From: Streptomyces pactum
GTDB taxonomy: Bacteria; Actinomycetota; Actinomycetes; Streptomycetales; Streptomycetaceae
Assembly (NCBI RefSeq): GCF_016031615.1
Contig: NZ_JACYXC010000001.1
Span: 4,774,001 to 4,838,000, forward strand
Direction: 5' to 3'
Length of the DNA stretch: 64,000 nt
Below, one piece after another: positions 24,851 to 33,646 of this stretch. The position numbers and the translations under genes were made by a program. A model generated the notes under the pieces. That model worked only from the letters and a program-made list of their open reading frames with translations. It was not told the origin of the DNA and did no database searches. Each line of letters opens with the position of its first letter. Position 1 is the stretch's first letter.

Positions 24851-25368
24851 TGGTGCGGGGCCCGGCGCGGGTGGCGGCGAGGTTACGTCGGCATGTGCGC
24901 CTGGCATATGGCGACGAACATCCGCCGTACGGGCCGTGGCGGGCCCGTGGAGCCCCTCGCGGCGGTGGCCTGGGGAATCCCGGCCCTGTACGGCTGCAAA
25001 GCCGCTCTATGCGCCTTACCTGCCCGCGAGGCCGGGCACCCTCGCGTCCGGGGCCTTGCGATGGGCCGTGCAGGCCAAGGCGCCGGCCGCCCGAAGACGC
25101 AGGCCGGCGGGCCCGGAAAACGCCACCGGGCGGGCCGGATCGGATCCGGCCCGCCCGGAGCGGGGTACTGACGGTCGCGCCGGCGGCCCCCGGCGGCACC
25201 GGCGACGGCGACACCCGCGGCACCGCGGCACACCGACGACAGCGGTCTCGCCGCGGCGCGTCACCCGAGGCCCCGGCGTCACCGCGGCCTCGACATGACC
25301 TGCGGCCCCGACGGCACCACGGCCCCGACGGCACCGGGGCGGCACCGCGGCACCGGCGCGGTGGCGGC
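24851..25368. other. spacer between hupA and murA
   Basis: No gene is supported. The tract contains a perfect inverted repeat (listed separately), and near 25300 the direct repeat CCCCGACGGCACC occurs twice. Open frames here are Arg/Gly/Pro low-complexity shadows. Confidence 0.6.
25126..25158 (-). terminator. perfect 16-bp inverted repeat, probable murA terminator
   Basis: CCGGGCGGGCCGGATC (25126-25141) and GATCCGGCCCGCCCGG (25143-25158) are exact inverted copies around one G. It is 210 bp beyond the murA stop, in the spacer between convergent hupA and murA. No T-tract is present. It could act as a bidirectional terminator or, as double-stranded DNA, as a protein-binding dyad. Confidence 0.6.
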
Positions 25369-26703
25369 TCAGCCGCCGTTCGGCAGCTCCACCGCGGCGC
25401 CCAGGTCCACCAGCTTGGACATGAAGTTCTCGTAGCCGCGGTTGATCAGGTCGATGCCGTGCACCCGCGACGTGCCCTGTGCGGCGAGCGCCGCGATGAG
25501 GTACGAGAAGCCGCCGCGCAGGTCCGGGATGACCAGGTCGGCGCCCTGCAGCTTGGTCGGGCCGGAGACCACGGCCGAGTGCAGGAAGTTCCGCTGGCCG
25601 AAGCGGCAGGCCGAACCGCCCAGGCACTCCCGGTAGAGCTGGATGTGCGCGCCCATCTGGTTGAGCGCCTCGGTGAAGCCCAGCCGCGACTCGTACACCG
25701 TCTCGTGCACGATCGACAGCCCGGACGCCTGGGTGAGGGCGACCACCAGCGGCTGCTGCCAGTCGGTCTGGAAACCGGGGTGCACATCGGTCTCCAGGGC
25801 GATCGCGTTGAGCGGACCGCCCGGGTGGTAGAAGCGGATGCCCTCGTCGTCGATCTCGAACGCGCCACCCACCTTGCGGTAGGTGTTGAGGAAGGTCATC
25901 ATCTCGCGCTGGCTGGCGCCGCGGACGTAGATGCTGCCCTCGGTGGCCAGCGCCGCGCTCGCCCAGGAGGCCGCCTCCAGCCGGTCCGGCAGGGCCCGGT
26001 GGGTGTAGCCGCCCAGCTTCTCCACACCGGTGATCCGGATGGTCCGGTCGGTGTCCATGGAGATGATCGCGCCCATCTTCTGCAGGACGCAGATCAGGTC
26101 CTCGATCTCCGGCTCCACGGCCGCGTTGGAGAGTTCCGTCACACCCTCTGCGAGCACCGCCGTCAGCAGCACCTGCTCGGTGGAACCGACCGACGGGTAG
26201 GGCAGGCGGATCTTGCAGCCGCGCAGCCGCTGCGGCGCCTCCAGGTACTGGCCGTCGGCCCGCTTCTCGATCGTCGCGCCGAACTGCCGCAGCACGTCGA
26301 AGTGGAAGTCGATCGGCCGGCCGCCGATGTCACAGCCGCCCAGGCCGGGGATGAAGGCGTGGCCCAGCCGGTGCAGCAGCGGGCCGCAGAAGAGGATCGG
26401 GATGCGCGAGGACCCCGCGTGCGCGTCGATGTCGGCGACGTTCGCCCGTTCCACGCGCGTAGGGTCCATCACCAGCTCACCGGGCTCGTCACCGGGACGC
26501 ACCGTCACGCCGTGCAGCTGCAGCAGTCCCCGCACCACGCGCACGTCTCTGATGTCGGGCACATTGCGCAGCCGGCTCGGCTCACTGCCGAGCAGCGCGG
26601 CGACCATGGCCTTCGGCACGAGGTTCTTCGCGCCGCGGACACGGATCTCGCCCTGGAGCGGGGTACCGCCGTGGACGAGGAGTACATCATCGATGCCGGT
26701 CAT
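25369..26703 (-). CDS. murA: UDP-N-acetylglucosamine 1-carboxyvinyltransferase
   Basis: A 444-residue enzyme of the EPSP synthase fold that transfers enolpyruvate from PEP to UDP-GlcNAc, the first committed step of peptidoglycan synthesis. The N-terminus LVHGGTPLQGEIRVRGAKNLVPKAMVA carries the UDP-GlcNAc and PEP lysine region (KN at 26-27). The fosfomycin-sensitive catalytic Cys is Cys124 in GLGGCDIGGRPIDFH. Thus this is a Cys-type MurA, not the fosfomycin-resistant Asp type. I chose ATG 26703 because the domain begins there; an upstream extension to 26832 is unlike the family. It is divergent from the yqgE/algH-type gene. Confidence 0.95.
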   Translation of the reverse strand: MTGIDDVLLVHGGTPLQGEIRVRGAKNLVPKAMVAALLGSEPSRLRNVPDIRDVRVVRGLLQLHGVTVRPGDEPGELVMDPTRVERANVADIDAHAGSSRIPILFCGPLLHRLGHAFIPGLGGCDIGGRPIDFHFDVLRQFGATIEKRADGQYLEAPQRLRGCKIRLPYPSVGSTEQVLLTAVLAEGVTELSNAAVEPEIEDLICVLQKMGAIISMDTDRTIRITGVEKLGGYTHRALPDRLEAASWASAALATEGSIYVRGASQREMMTFLNTYRKVGGAFEIDDEGIRFYHPGGPLNAIALETDVHPGFQTDWQQPLVVALTQASGLSIVHETVYESRLGFTEALNQMGAHIQLYRECLGGSACRFGQRNFLHSAVVSGPTKLQGADLVIPDLRGGFSYLIAALAAQGTSRVHGIDLINRGYENFMSKLVDLGAAVELPNGG

Positions 26704-26938
26704 CTGGTCTCGCGTTCCTGGGATGGGCAGGGGCAAGAGAAAAGGGTAATGGCCGCCGGGACCCCCTCCGCATGGCTCAGGGGGGCACCGGGACGTCATG
26801 GGTTCGTCACAGCACGCTTGGTGCCCGCGCATGCGCGGTGGGTGATGTGCGCCGCCGCTGCTGTCGTACGCCCCGCCCTGCTCTCGGCCGGACCGTTCCC
26901 CACTCCCCGAAGCGGCCGATATGCGGGATCATGTGGCC

Positions 26939-27625
26939 ATGACCGAGGTGTCCTCCCTCACCGGGCGGCTGCTTGTCGCGACACCCGCGCTCGCCGACCC
27001 GAACTTCGACCGTGCCGTGGTGCTCCTCCTCGACCATGACGAGGAGGGCTCGCTCGGCGTCGTCCTCAACCGGCCGACCCCGGTCGGAGTGAGCGACATC
27101 CTCGAATCCTGGGCCGCGCTGACCGGGGAGCCGAGAGTGGTCTTCCAGGGCGGCCCGGTGTCGCTGGACTCCGCCCTGGGGGTGGCGGTGGTCCCGGGCG
27201 AGGCCGAGCGGGCCGAACGCGCCCGGCGGGCCGAGCGGGCCGAACGGCTGGAACGGACCGACCGGCCCGGGGGCGGCCCGGCCTCCCCGGCGGGCGGACC
27301 CCGCGGCCCGGGCTTCCGGGCCGGCGCCGGCGACCCCGTCGGCTGGCGGCGGGTGCACGGCGCGATCGGGCTGGTGGACCTGGAGGCGCCGCCGGAGCTG
27401 CTGGCCACCGCCGTCGGCAGCCTGCGGATCTTCGCCGGGTATGCCGGGTGGGGCCCGGGCCAGCTGGAGGACGAGCTGTCCGAGGGCGCCTGGTACGTGG
27501 TCGAGTCGGAGCCGGGGGACGTCTCCTCGCCGGACCCGGCACGGCTGTGGCGCTCGGTGCTCCGGCGCCAGCGCAGCGAGCTGGCGATGGTGGCCACCTA
27601 CCCGGACGACCCGTCGCTCAACTGA
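26939..27625 (+). CDS. YqgE/AlgH family protein (DUF179)
   Basis: A 228-residue protein beginning TEVSSLTGRLLVATPALADPNFDRAVVLLLDHDEEGSLGVVLNRP, the defining N-terminal block of YqgE/AlgH. VFQGGPVSLDSALGV and FAGYAGWGPGQLEDELSEGAWYVV are the other two family motifs. Function is unsettled; it is a soluble protein found widely in bacteria. In the middle (about residues 87-130) there is an insert of Glu/Arg/Ala heptad-like repeats (RAERARRAERAERLER) and a Gly/Pro stretch, making it some 40 residues longer than usual. ATG 26939 is used. It is divergent from murA. Confidence 0.92.
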   Translation: MTEVSSLTGRLLVATPALADPNFDRAVVLLLDHDEEGSLGVVLNRPTPVGVSDILESWAALTGEPRVVFQGGPVSLDSALGVAVVPGEAERAERARRAERAERLERTDRPGGGPASPAGGPRGPGFRAGAGDPVGWRRVHGAIGLVDLEAPPELLATAVGSLRIFAGYAGWGPGQLEDELSEGAWYVVESEPGDVSSPDPARLWRSVLRRQRSELAMVATYPDDPSLN

Positions 27626-27775
27626 ACCCGTGCGGTCCGGCGGCCGGTGGCGCGCACGGCCGTACGGTCCGGCTGCCGGGGTGCGGCGGGCCGTGCGGAC
27701 CGGTGACGCCGGCCGTGTCCGGCGCCCGGGGGAACGGCGCCCCGCACCGGTGGTGCCTGAGTACCCTTGGTCCGT

Positions 27776-28066
27776 ATGAGCACTCTTGAGCCCGAGCGCG
27801 GGGCAGGTACGGGGACCCTCGTCGAGCCGACACCGCAGGTGTCGCACGGTGACGGAGACCACGAGCGCTTCGCCCATTACGTCCAGAAGGACAAGATCAT
27901 GGAGAGCGCGCTCTCCGGATCGCCGGTGGTCGCCCTCTGCGGCAAGGTCTGGGTCCCGGGACGCGACCCGAAGAAGTACCCGGTGTGTCCCATGTGCAAG
28001 GAGATCTACGAGGGGATGGGCATCGGCGGCGGCGACGACAAGGGCGGTAAGGGCGGCAAGAAGTAG
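27776..28066 (+). CDS. DUF3039 family zinc-ribbon-like protein
   Basis: A 96-residue protein of the actinobacterial DUF3039 family: HGDGDHERFAHYVQKDKIMESALSGSPVVALCGKVWVPGRDPKKYPVCPMCKEIYEGM. The pair CGKVW and CPMCK would bind one zinc ion. The C-terminus is Gly/Lys-rich. Function is unknown, but the gene is well conserved in Streptomyces. ATG 27776 lacks a Shine-Dalgarno, while TACCCT ends 8 bp before it, so the message may be leaderless. A strong hairpin at 28208 lies downstream. Confidence 0.9.
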   Translation: MSTLEPERGAGTGTLVEPTPQVSHGDGDHERFAHYVQKDKIMESALSGSPVVALCGKVWVPGRDPKKYPVCPMCKEIYEGMGIGGGDDKGGKGGKK

Positions 28067-28207
28067 CCCACCCGGCCACCCGGCCCCGTGCCCACCCGTT
28101 CCGCCGTTCCGCTCCGCGTGAGACCCGGGCCCCCGGCGGTCCGGTGACGACGACTTCCGGGCTCCTCGGCCCGTCCCGGACACCGCCGCCGGTTCGGGCG
28201 GCTCCCG

Positions 28208-28253
28208 CGACGCCGGGCTCCACGATCCGCTGTGGTCGGGGAGCCCGGCGTCG
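28208..28253 (+). terminator. long-stem hairpin after the DUF3039 gene
   Basis: CGACGCCGGGCTCC (28208-28221) pairs exactly with GGAGCCCGGCGTCG (28240-28253) around 18 nt. No T-run follows, but the stem is perfect and lies 141 bp past the DUF3039 stop with no gene in between. Confidence 0.7.
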
Positions 28254-28601
28254 TCGTGTGTGTGTCGTGTCGTGTCGTGTCGCGGCGCGGGCGCGGATGC
28301 GCGACCGGGTGCCGGCGTGGTGCTCGGGCGGGGTGCTCCGGTGCGGGCGCGGCGCCGGGGTGGGGCCGGGTGCTCGGTGCGTGTGCGGGCGGCGTGGTTC
28401 GGCAGCGGGCGGCGTGTGGGCGCGGATACGGGCGGGGCGGTACCCCGTTCGGCGGGTGCGCGTGGCGTGGGCCGGCGGGTGCGTGTGGCGTGGGCGGGCG
28501 GAGGCGGCGGCCGACCGGCCGGAAGGTGAAGGTCGCGCTCCGCACAGGGCGGACCACCATGCGTGCTGTGCGGGGGGCCGTGACGGCAGTAGGGTCGGCG
28601 C
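28252..28601. repeat. CGTGT short-unit repeat and GC-rich spacer
   Basis: At 28253-28284 the sequence runs CGTGTGTGTGTCGTGTCGTG and on, about five CGTGT units: a microsatellite of the slippage-prone type. The rest, to 28601, is a G-rich spacer with degenerate GCGTGGGCGGG units and no supported gene. Confidence 0.8.
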
Positions 28602-29069
28602 ATGAGCCAGGACACCGTGGGGGGCCCGGTCACCCGGGCGAGTTACCTGGTCTTCGGGGCGCGCGAGGTGGACGAGTCCGATGACCGGATCACGACCTAC
28701 TGCCAGTTCGAGAAGGACTGGGAGGCCCAGTTGGAGCGATGCGCCCGGCTGGCGGCCGAGCGCGGGTACCGGCCGGTCGGCAGCAGTGTCTTCTCGGCCG
28801 CCCAGCCGACCCTGGACCGGGTGCTGGAGTGGGCCGGTGAGCCGGGCTGCGAGGTGGTGATCGTCGGCAGCGACCGCGTCCTGCGGCGCTTCCGGGACAC
28901 CTGGCCGGACTGGGACCGGGTGGTGGCCCGGTTACGCGCGGCCGGCGCGGAGGTCGAGGCGGCCCCCTATCCCGAACCGTGTTACCGGGGCGAGGAGTTG
29001 GCCGACGAGCCGTCCGGTGGGCCGCCCGCCGGCCGCCGGGTCCCCGGACCGGCGGCCCCCGGCGGCTGA
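28602..29069 (+). CDS. hypothetical protein
   Basis: A 155-residue soluble protein not recognised. The sequence has good coding bias and alternating helix/strand segments: ASYLVFGAREVDESDDRITTYCQFEKDWEAQLERCARLAAERGY, then EWAGEPGCEVVIVGSDRVLRRFRDTWPDWDRVVARLRAAGAEVEAAPYPEP. The hydrophobic strand EVVIVGS followed by a helix resembles a Rossmann-like or resolvase-type half. The match is too weak to name. The last 25 residues are Pro/Gly-rich. ATG 28602 is the only early start. No signal peptide. It converges on the APH-type kinase gene 191 bp away. Confidence 0.75.
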   Translation: MSQDTVGGPVTRASYLVFGAREVDESDDRITTYCQFEKDWEAQLERCARLAAERGYRPVGSSVFSAAQPTLDRVLEWAGEPGCEVVIVGSDRVLRRFRDTWPDWDRVVARLRAAGAEVEAAPYPEPCYRGEELADEPSGGPPAGRRVPGPAAPGG

Positions 29070-29260
29070 GACCGGCCGCTCCCGGCGGCCCGACGCACGG
29101 TCGGACGGCGGCGGTGCGGTGCGGGTGGAACGGGAGAGCGGGGTGCCGGGCCGGTTCTGGGCCCGCCGGCGCGGCGGGGTGAGCGGGCCAGGCCCGGCGG
29201 GGCGATCGGACCCCATGGCGCCGGGGGCGAGGGGCGCGGGGCGCCCGGAGGGGGCCACCC

Positions 29261-30175
29261 CTATGCCGGACCGCCCTCCGGGTCCGCCAGCACCGACCGG
29301 ATCACAAACCGGGCGTTGGCCGCCATCGCCGGGTTGCGGTCCCGGTGGTACGGCAGGGAGATCAGCGCCTGCGAGAGGGTCCGCGCCCGGCCGCGCGCCC
29401 AGGTGGCGTCGTCCACCCCGAGGGTCTTGCGGAAGACCTCGCGACCGTCGGCGGGCAGCAGATTCCAGGCGGGGAAGAGGTCGCAGGCCGGGTCGCCCCT
29501 CCCCATGCATCCGAAGTCGATCACCGAGGTCAGCCGGCCGGCGGCGTCCACCAGCAGGTTTCCCGGCATCAGATCGGCGTGCAGCCACACCGGCGGGCCG
29601 TCCCAGGCGGGGAGCCGGAGCGCGTCCTGCCACACGGTGGCCACCGCGTCGCAGTCCACGCCCTCCTCCGGAATCCCGCGCAGCGCCTCGATCGCCGCCC
29701 GGGTGGCGGCATCGAGCGAGGCGAGCGGCCCGCCGCGGTAGGCGGCCGGTGCCCCGGGCAGGGCCACCCGGCGCATCGCCGCCACGAAGCGGGCCAACTC
29801 CTCGGCGAGCGCCCCCGGCTCGGACAGTGCCCCCGCCTCGGGGTTCCGCCCCGGCAGCCACCGGTACACCGACCACGGCCACGGGTACCCCTCGGCGGGG
29901 CGCCCGGCGCCCAGCACCTCGGGGACCGGAGCGGGCAGCAGCGGCGCGAGGCGGGGCAGCCACTCCTGTTCCAGCGCCACGTCCTCGGCCCCACCGGCCG
30001 TCAGCGGCAGCCGTACGACCATGTCGTCACCCAGCCGGAACATGGCGTTCACGGTGCCGCCGGACGGGACGCGCGCCACCGCCGCCCCGGCCCAGCGGGG
30101 GAACTGCCCGGCGATCAGCCGACGGACCAGCTCCTCGCCGACCGGTGGCGCGGAGGCGATCTGACCAGTACTCAT
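29261..30175 (-). CDS. aminoglycoside phosphotransferase (APH) family kinase
   Basis: A 304-residue kinase-fold protein. GGTVNAMFRLGDDMVVRLPL is the N-lobe ATP site with the lysine replaced by Arg (VVRLP). PWPWSVYRWLPG is the hinge, WLHADLMPGNLLVD the catalytic loop (Asp in HAD), and SVIDFGCMGRGDPACDL the metal-binding DFG-like motif. The IDFG-GDP-DL series is typical of the APH/choline-kinase family. Members phosphorylate aminoglycosides, macrolides, homoserine or other small alcohols, so resistance cannot be assumed. No cluster context points to a substrate. The start is ATG 30175. Convergent with the gene at 28602. Confidence 0.88.
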   Translation of the reverse strand: MSTGQIASAPPVGEELVRRLIAGQFPRWAGAAVARVPSGGTVNAMFRLGDDMVVRLPLTAGGAEDVALEQEWLPRLAPLLPAPVPEVLGAGRPAEGYPWPWSVYRWLPGRNPEAGALSEPGALAEELARFVAAMRRVALPGAPAAYRGGPLASLDAATRAAIEALRGIPEEGVDCDAVATVWQDALRLPAWDGPPVWLHADLMPGNLLVDAAGRLTSVIDFGCMGRGDPACDLFPAWNLLPADGREVFRKTLGVDDATWARGRARTLSQALISLPYHRDRNPAMAANARFVIRSVLADPEGGPA

Positions 30176-30785
30176 GAGGGGACATCCGACCGCCGGGGAC
30201 GACGGGCGTCAACCGTTTTTGCGGCGGCGGCGCGGCTGCCGCCGGGGGTGACCGGGCACGTGGCCGCCGCCGGGGTGGCCGGGGACGGGGGCGGCCGCAG
30301 GCGTGGCTGCCGAAGACACGGGCGTCGCGCAGGATGTGGGCGTCGCGCAGGATCAGGATATGGGTGTCGCGCAGGACATGGGCGGGGGGCGACCGCGTCC
30401 CCGCCCCCGCGGCCCGGGCACCGCGCCACCCGGAGACCCCCGGAGCCAGGAACACCACCCCGGAGCCAGGAAACCGACCCCCCGAGGCCAACCCCCGAGG
30501 CCGACCCCCGAGGCCGACCCCGGAGACCCCCAGAGCCAGGAAAAAGCGGCCCTGAGGCCCGGGTAACGCGCCACCCGGAAACCCCCAAGCCAGGAGGGGC
30601 CCCCCGGCGACCGGCTCCCGCAGCCCCCCGGGACCCCCGCCCCGTCGGCCACCCCGCCACCACCGGCGCACCCGGCCCGGAGGCGCGACCCCGGGTGCGC
30701 CGGGGTGCGCCGGGCGTGCGGTCTTCGGGGACGTGCGGTCTTCGGGGGCGTGCGGGGGTTACCCGCGGCCGGTACGCACGGCAGC
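30176..30785. repeat. 610-bp spacer with three blocks of short tandem repeats
   Basis: At 30322-30385 a 16-24-bp unit ending GGGCGTCGCGCAGGA is repeated three to four times. At 30430-30545 the units CCGGAGCCAGGAA and CCCCGAGGCCGAC alternate. At 30692-30755 GGTGCGCCGGG and GTGCGGTCTTCGGGG are each doubled. No gene is supported. Open frames across the blocks encode repeats such as GVAQDVGVAQD only because the DNA repeats. Confidence 0.75.
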
Positions 30786-32456
30786 ATGGTCCTCATGAAT
30801 GGTCTGGACCTGATTCCCGCGCCGACGCGCGCGGTCCCGCACCCCGGCGAGGGGTTCGTCCTCGACGAGACCACCCGGCTGACCGCCGGACCCGGCACCG
30901 GCAGCGCCGGGCCCTGGCTGCGCGCGGTGCTCGGCGCGGCCACCGGCCTGCCGCTCGGGCCCGGTGAGCCGGGCCCGGACGACCGGGCCGCGGCCGGTTC
31001 CGTCGAACTCCGGCTCGACCCCGCGCTGCCCGCCGAGGGCTACCGCCTGACCGTCCGCCAGGACGGCGCGCTGCTCCTGGGCGGCGGGCCGGCCGGGGTG
31101 TTCTGGGGCGCCCAGACGCTCCGCCAGCTGCTCGGTTCGGACGCCTTCCGCCGGGCCCCGCTGCGGCGCGGGCCGTGGACGCTGCCGGCGGTGGAGATCG
31201 AGGACGCCCCGCGGTTCGGCTGGCGGGGGATGATGCTCGACGTCGCCCGCCACTTCATGCCCAAGGAGGGGGTGCTGCGCTACCTCGACCTGCTCGCGGC
31301 GCACAAGCTCAACGTGCTCCACCTCCACCTCACCGACGACCAGGGCTGGCGCATCGACATCCGGCGGTACCCGAAGCTGACCGAGGTCGGCGCCTGGCGG
31401 TCCCGCACCCGGTACGGGCACCGCGCCTCGCCGCTGTGGGACGAGCGCCCGCACGGCGGCTACTACACCCAGGACGACCTGCGGGAGATCGTCGCGTACG
31501 CGGCCGACCGGCACATCACCGTGGTCCCGGAGATCGACATCCCCGGGCACTCCCAGGCCGCCATCGCCGCCTACCCCGAGCTCGGCAACACCGACGTGGT
31601 GGACACCTCCGCGCTCACCGTCTGGGACGACTGGGGCGTCAGCCCGCACGTCCTCGCCCCCACCGACGCCGTGCTCCGCTTCTACGAGCACGTGCTGGAG
31701 GAGGTCCTGGAGCTGTTCCCCGGGCAGTTCGTGCACATCGGCGGCGACGAGTGCCCCAAGGACCAGTGGCGCGCCTCGGCCACCGCCCAGGCGCGGATCA
31801 AGGAGCTGGGCCTGGCCGGCGAGGACGAGCTGCAGAGCTGGTTCATCCGCCACTTCGACCGCTGGCTGGCGGACCGCGGCCGCCGGCTCATCGGCTGGGA
31901 CGAGATCCTGGAGGGCGGCCTGGCGGACGGCGCCGCGGTGTCCTCCTGGCGCGGCTACGCCGGGGGCGTCTCGGCCGCGCTCGCCGGCCACGACGTGGTG
32001 ATGTGCCCCGAGCAGCAGGTGTACCTCGACCACCGCCAGGCACCCGGCGACCAGGAGCCGATGCCGATCGGCTTCGTCCGCACGCTGGAGGACGTCTACC
32101 GCTTCGAACCGGTGCCGCCGCAGCTGACCGGCGGGCACGCCGAGCGGGTGCTGGGCGCCCAGGCCAACGTCTGGACCGAGGTGATGGAGAGCGCCCAGCG
32201 GGTGGACTACCAGGTCTTCCCCCGGCTGGCCGCCTTCTGCGAGGTCGTCTGGTCCCGGGGGCTGTCCGCCCCCGCCGAACGCGACCTGGCCGGTTTCCAG
32301 GGGCGCATGACGGCGCACTACGGCCGGCTCGACGCGCTGGGCGTCGCCTACCGGCCCGCGGACGGCCCCCTGCCCTGGCAGCGGCGCCCGGTCCCGGAGC
32401 ACATGACCACCGGCCAGCTCGGACGCCCGATCGACGGACCGCCCCCGATCGTGTGA
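30786..32456 (+). CDS. beta-N-acetylhexosaminidase (GH20)
   Basis: A 556-residue enzyme without signal peptide, so cytosolic. Residues 8-125 form the GH20b N-terminal domain (GLDLIPAPTRAVPHPGEGF). The catalytic barrel follows: FGWRGMMLDVARHFMPKEGVLRYLDLLAAHKLNVLHLHLTDDQGWRI. The catalytic Asp-Glu pair is in VHIGGDECPKDQW near residue 320, and VLGAQANVWTEVM is another family motif. It removes terminal GlcNAc from chitobiose or related oligosaccharides after uptake. ATG 30786 and ATG 30795 (MNGLDLIP) are both possible. A DasR-like site covers 30798-30813, so GlcNAc control of expression is likely. Confidence 0.94.
   Translation: MVLMNGLDLIPAPTRAVPHPGEGFVLDETTRLTAGPGTGSAGPWLRAVLGAATGLPLGPGEPGPDDRAAAGSVELRLDPALPAEGYRLTVRQDGALLLGGGPAGVFWGAQTLRQLLGSDAFRRAPLRRGPWTLPAVEIEDAPRFGWRGMMLDVARHFMPKEGVLRYLDLLAAHKLNVLHLHLTDDQGWRIDIRRYPKLTEVGAWRSRTRYGHRASPLWDERPHGGYYTQDDLREIVAYAADRHITVVPEIDIPGHSQAAIAAYPELGNTDVVDTSALTVWDDWGVSPHVLAPTDAVLRFYEHVLEEVLELFPGQFVHIGGDECPKDQWRASATAQARIKELGLAGEDELQSWFIRHFDRWLADRGRRLIGWDEILEGGLADGAAVSSWRGYAGGVSAALAGHDVVMCPEQQVYLDHRQAPGDQEPMPIGFVRTLEDVYRFEPVPPQLTGGHAERVLGAQANVWTEVMESAQRVDYQVFPRLAAFCEVVWSRGLSAPAERDLAGFQGRMTAHYGRLDALGVAYRPADGPLPWQRRPVPEHMTTGQLGRPIDGPPPIV
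30798..30813. promoter_or_regulatory. DasR-responsive-element-like site at the GH20 start
   Basis: The core TGGTCTGGACC (30800-30810) matches the dre core TGGTCTAGACC at 10 of 11 positions. It lies inside the first codons of the hexosaminidase gene. The flanks match less well. DasR, the GntR-type GlcNAc regulator of Streptomyces, controls chitin and GlcNAc genes, which suits this gene. A second, better site lies before the chitinase at 63359. Confidence 0.5.
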
Positions 32457-32734
32457 GGCGGGCCGGAAGCGGCGCCACGCCCCCGGCCCCGGCTGGGAGC
32501 GTGGTGCCGCCCGGCGCCGCACGCAGCACGTCACCCAAGGATCCCTGAAACGTGGCAATCGGTACTCGACGGAGACATCCGCACAACACCGACCATCTAC
32601 CTGGTCAGGGACCAATCGCTGCTTCACGGACCCTCGCAACGCCCCCCTCCCCGGATGTGCCAGAGTTGCCACGTCCAGGCCGTCACGACGTACCGTACGG
32701 CGGAACAGCCGGGACATCGGGGAAGGGGCAGCGG

Positions 32735-33646
32735 TTGACCACGCACGCACCGCAGGCGGCGCACACGGTGACGTTGCCGGGCTCGCTGGACGAGGCCGTG
32801 GCGGCCCTCACCGCCATGCCCGCCGCGGTGCCCGTGGCGGGCGGCACCGATCTGATGGCCGCGGTCAACGCCGGTCTGCTGCGACCCGCGGGCCTGGTCG
32901 GCCTCGGCCGGATCAGCGAGATCCGCGGCTGGCAGTACCAGGACCGCCACGCGCTGCTCGGCGCCGGACTCACCCACGCCCGCATGGGCCGCCCCGACTT
33001 CGCCGCGCTGATCCCGGCGCTGGCCGCCGCCGCCCGGGCCGCCGGACCGCCGCAGATCCGCAACGCGGGCACCCTCGGCGGCAACATCGTCAGCGCCGCC
33101 CCCACCGGCGACTCGCTGCCGGTGCTGGCCGCCCTGGACGCGGTGCTGGTGGTCATCGGGCCCGGCGGGTCCGGCGGCACCGCCTCCCGGGAGATCCCGG
33201 TCGGCCACTTCCTGGCCGGCGTCGAGATGCTGCGCCCCGGTGAACTCGTCGGCTTCGTACGGGTACCGCTGCTCCACGCCCCCCAGGCGTTTCTGAAGGC
33301 GACGGTGCGCACCGGCCCCGGCCGGGCCACCGCGTCCGTCGCCGTGGTGCTGGACCCGGCCCGCCGCCAGGTGCGGTGCGCGGTCGGCGCGGTCGCGCCG
33401 ATGCCGCTGCGCCCCCTGGACGCCGAGGCGTGGGTCGCCTCGCTCATCGACTGGGACGGCGACCGGGGGCTCGACCCCGAGGTGCGCCGGGCGTTCGGTG
33501 ACTACGTCGCCGCCGCCTGCATCCCCGACCAGATGCCGCAGCCCGGCGAGGGCGGGGAACCGGTCCCCCTGCCGCCGGCCGCGCTCCATCTGAGGCGTAC
33601 CGTGGCGGTCCTGGCCCGCCGAGCACTGGGGAGGGCACTCGCGTGA
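32735..33646 (+). CDS. molybdenum hydroxylase, FAD-binding subunit
   Basis: A 303-residue protein of the xanthine dehydrogenase/CO dehydrogenase medium-subunit family. TLPGSLDEAVAAL and VPVAGGTDLMAAVNAGLLRPAGLVGLGRI form the first FAD-binding part; GPPQIRNAGTLGGNIVSAAPTGDSLPVLAALDAVLVV is the signature loop. The C-terminal CODH domain follows. I chose TTG 32735 (LTTHAPQ) because GGGGAAGGGG lies 5 bp upstream and the domain begins there. GTG 32552 would add 61 unrelated residues. The stop overlaps the next start as GTGA, so the three subunit genes are coupled. It passes electrons from the Fe-S centres to the acceptor. Confidence 0.9.
   Translation: MTTHAPQAAHTVTLPGSLDEAVAALTAMPAAVPVAGGTDLMAAVNAGLLRPAGLVGLGRISEIRGWQYQDRHALLGAGLTHARMGRPDFAALIPALAAAARAAGPPQIRNAGTLGGNIVSAAPTGDSLPVLAALDAVLVVIGPGGSGGTASREIPVGHFLAGVEMLRPGELVGFVRVPLLHAPQAFLKATVRTGPGRATASVAVVLDPARRQVRCAVGAVAPMPLRPLDAEAWVASLIDWDGDRGLDPEVRRAFGDYVAAACIPDQMPQPGEGGEPVPLPPAALHLRRTVAVLARRALGRALA

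Noticed and set aside
29261..30175. APH-family kinase considered as an antibiotic resistance gene
   Set aside because: The family acts on many substrates and no resistance or biosynthetic context is present; kept as a generic kinase.
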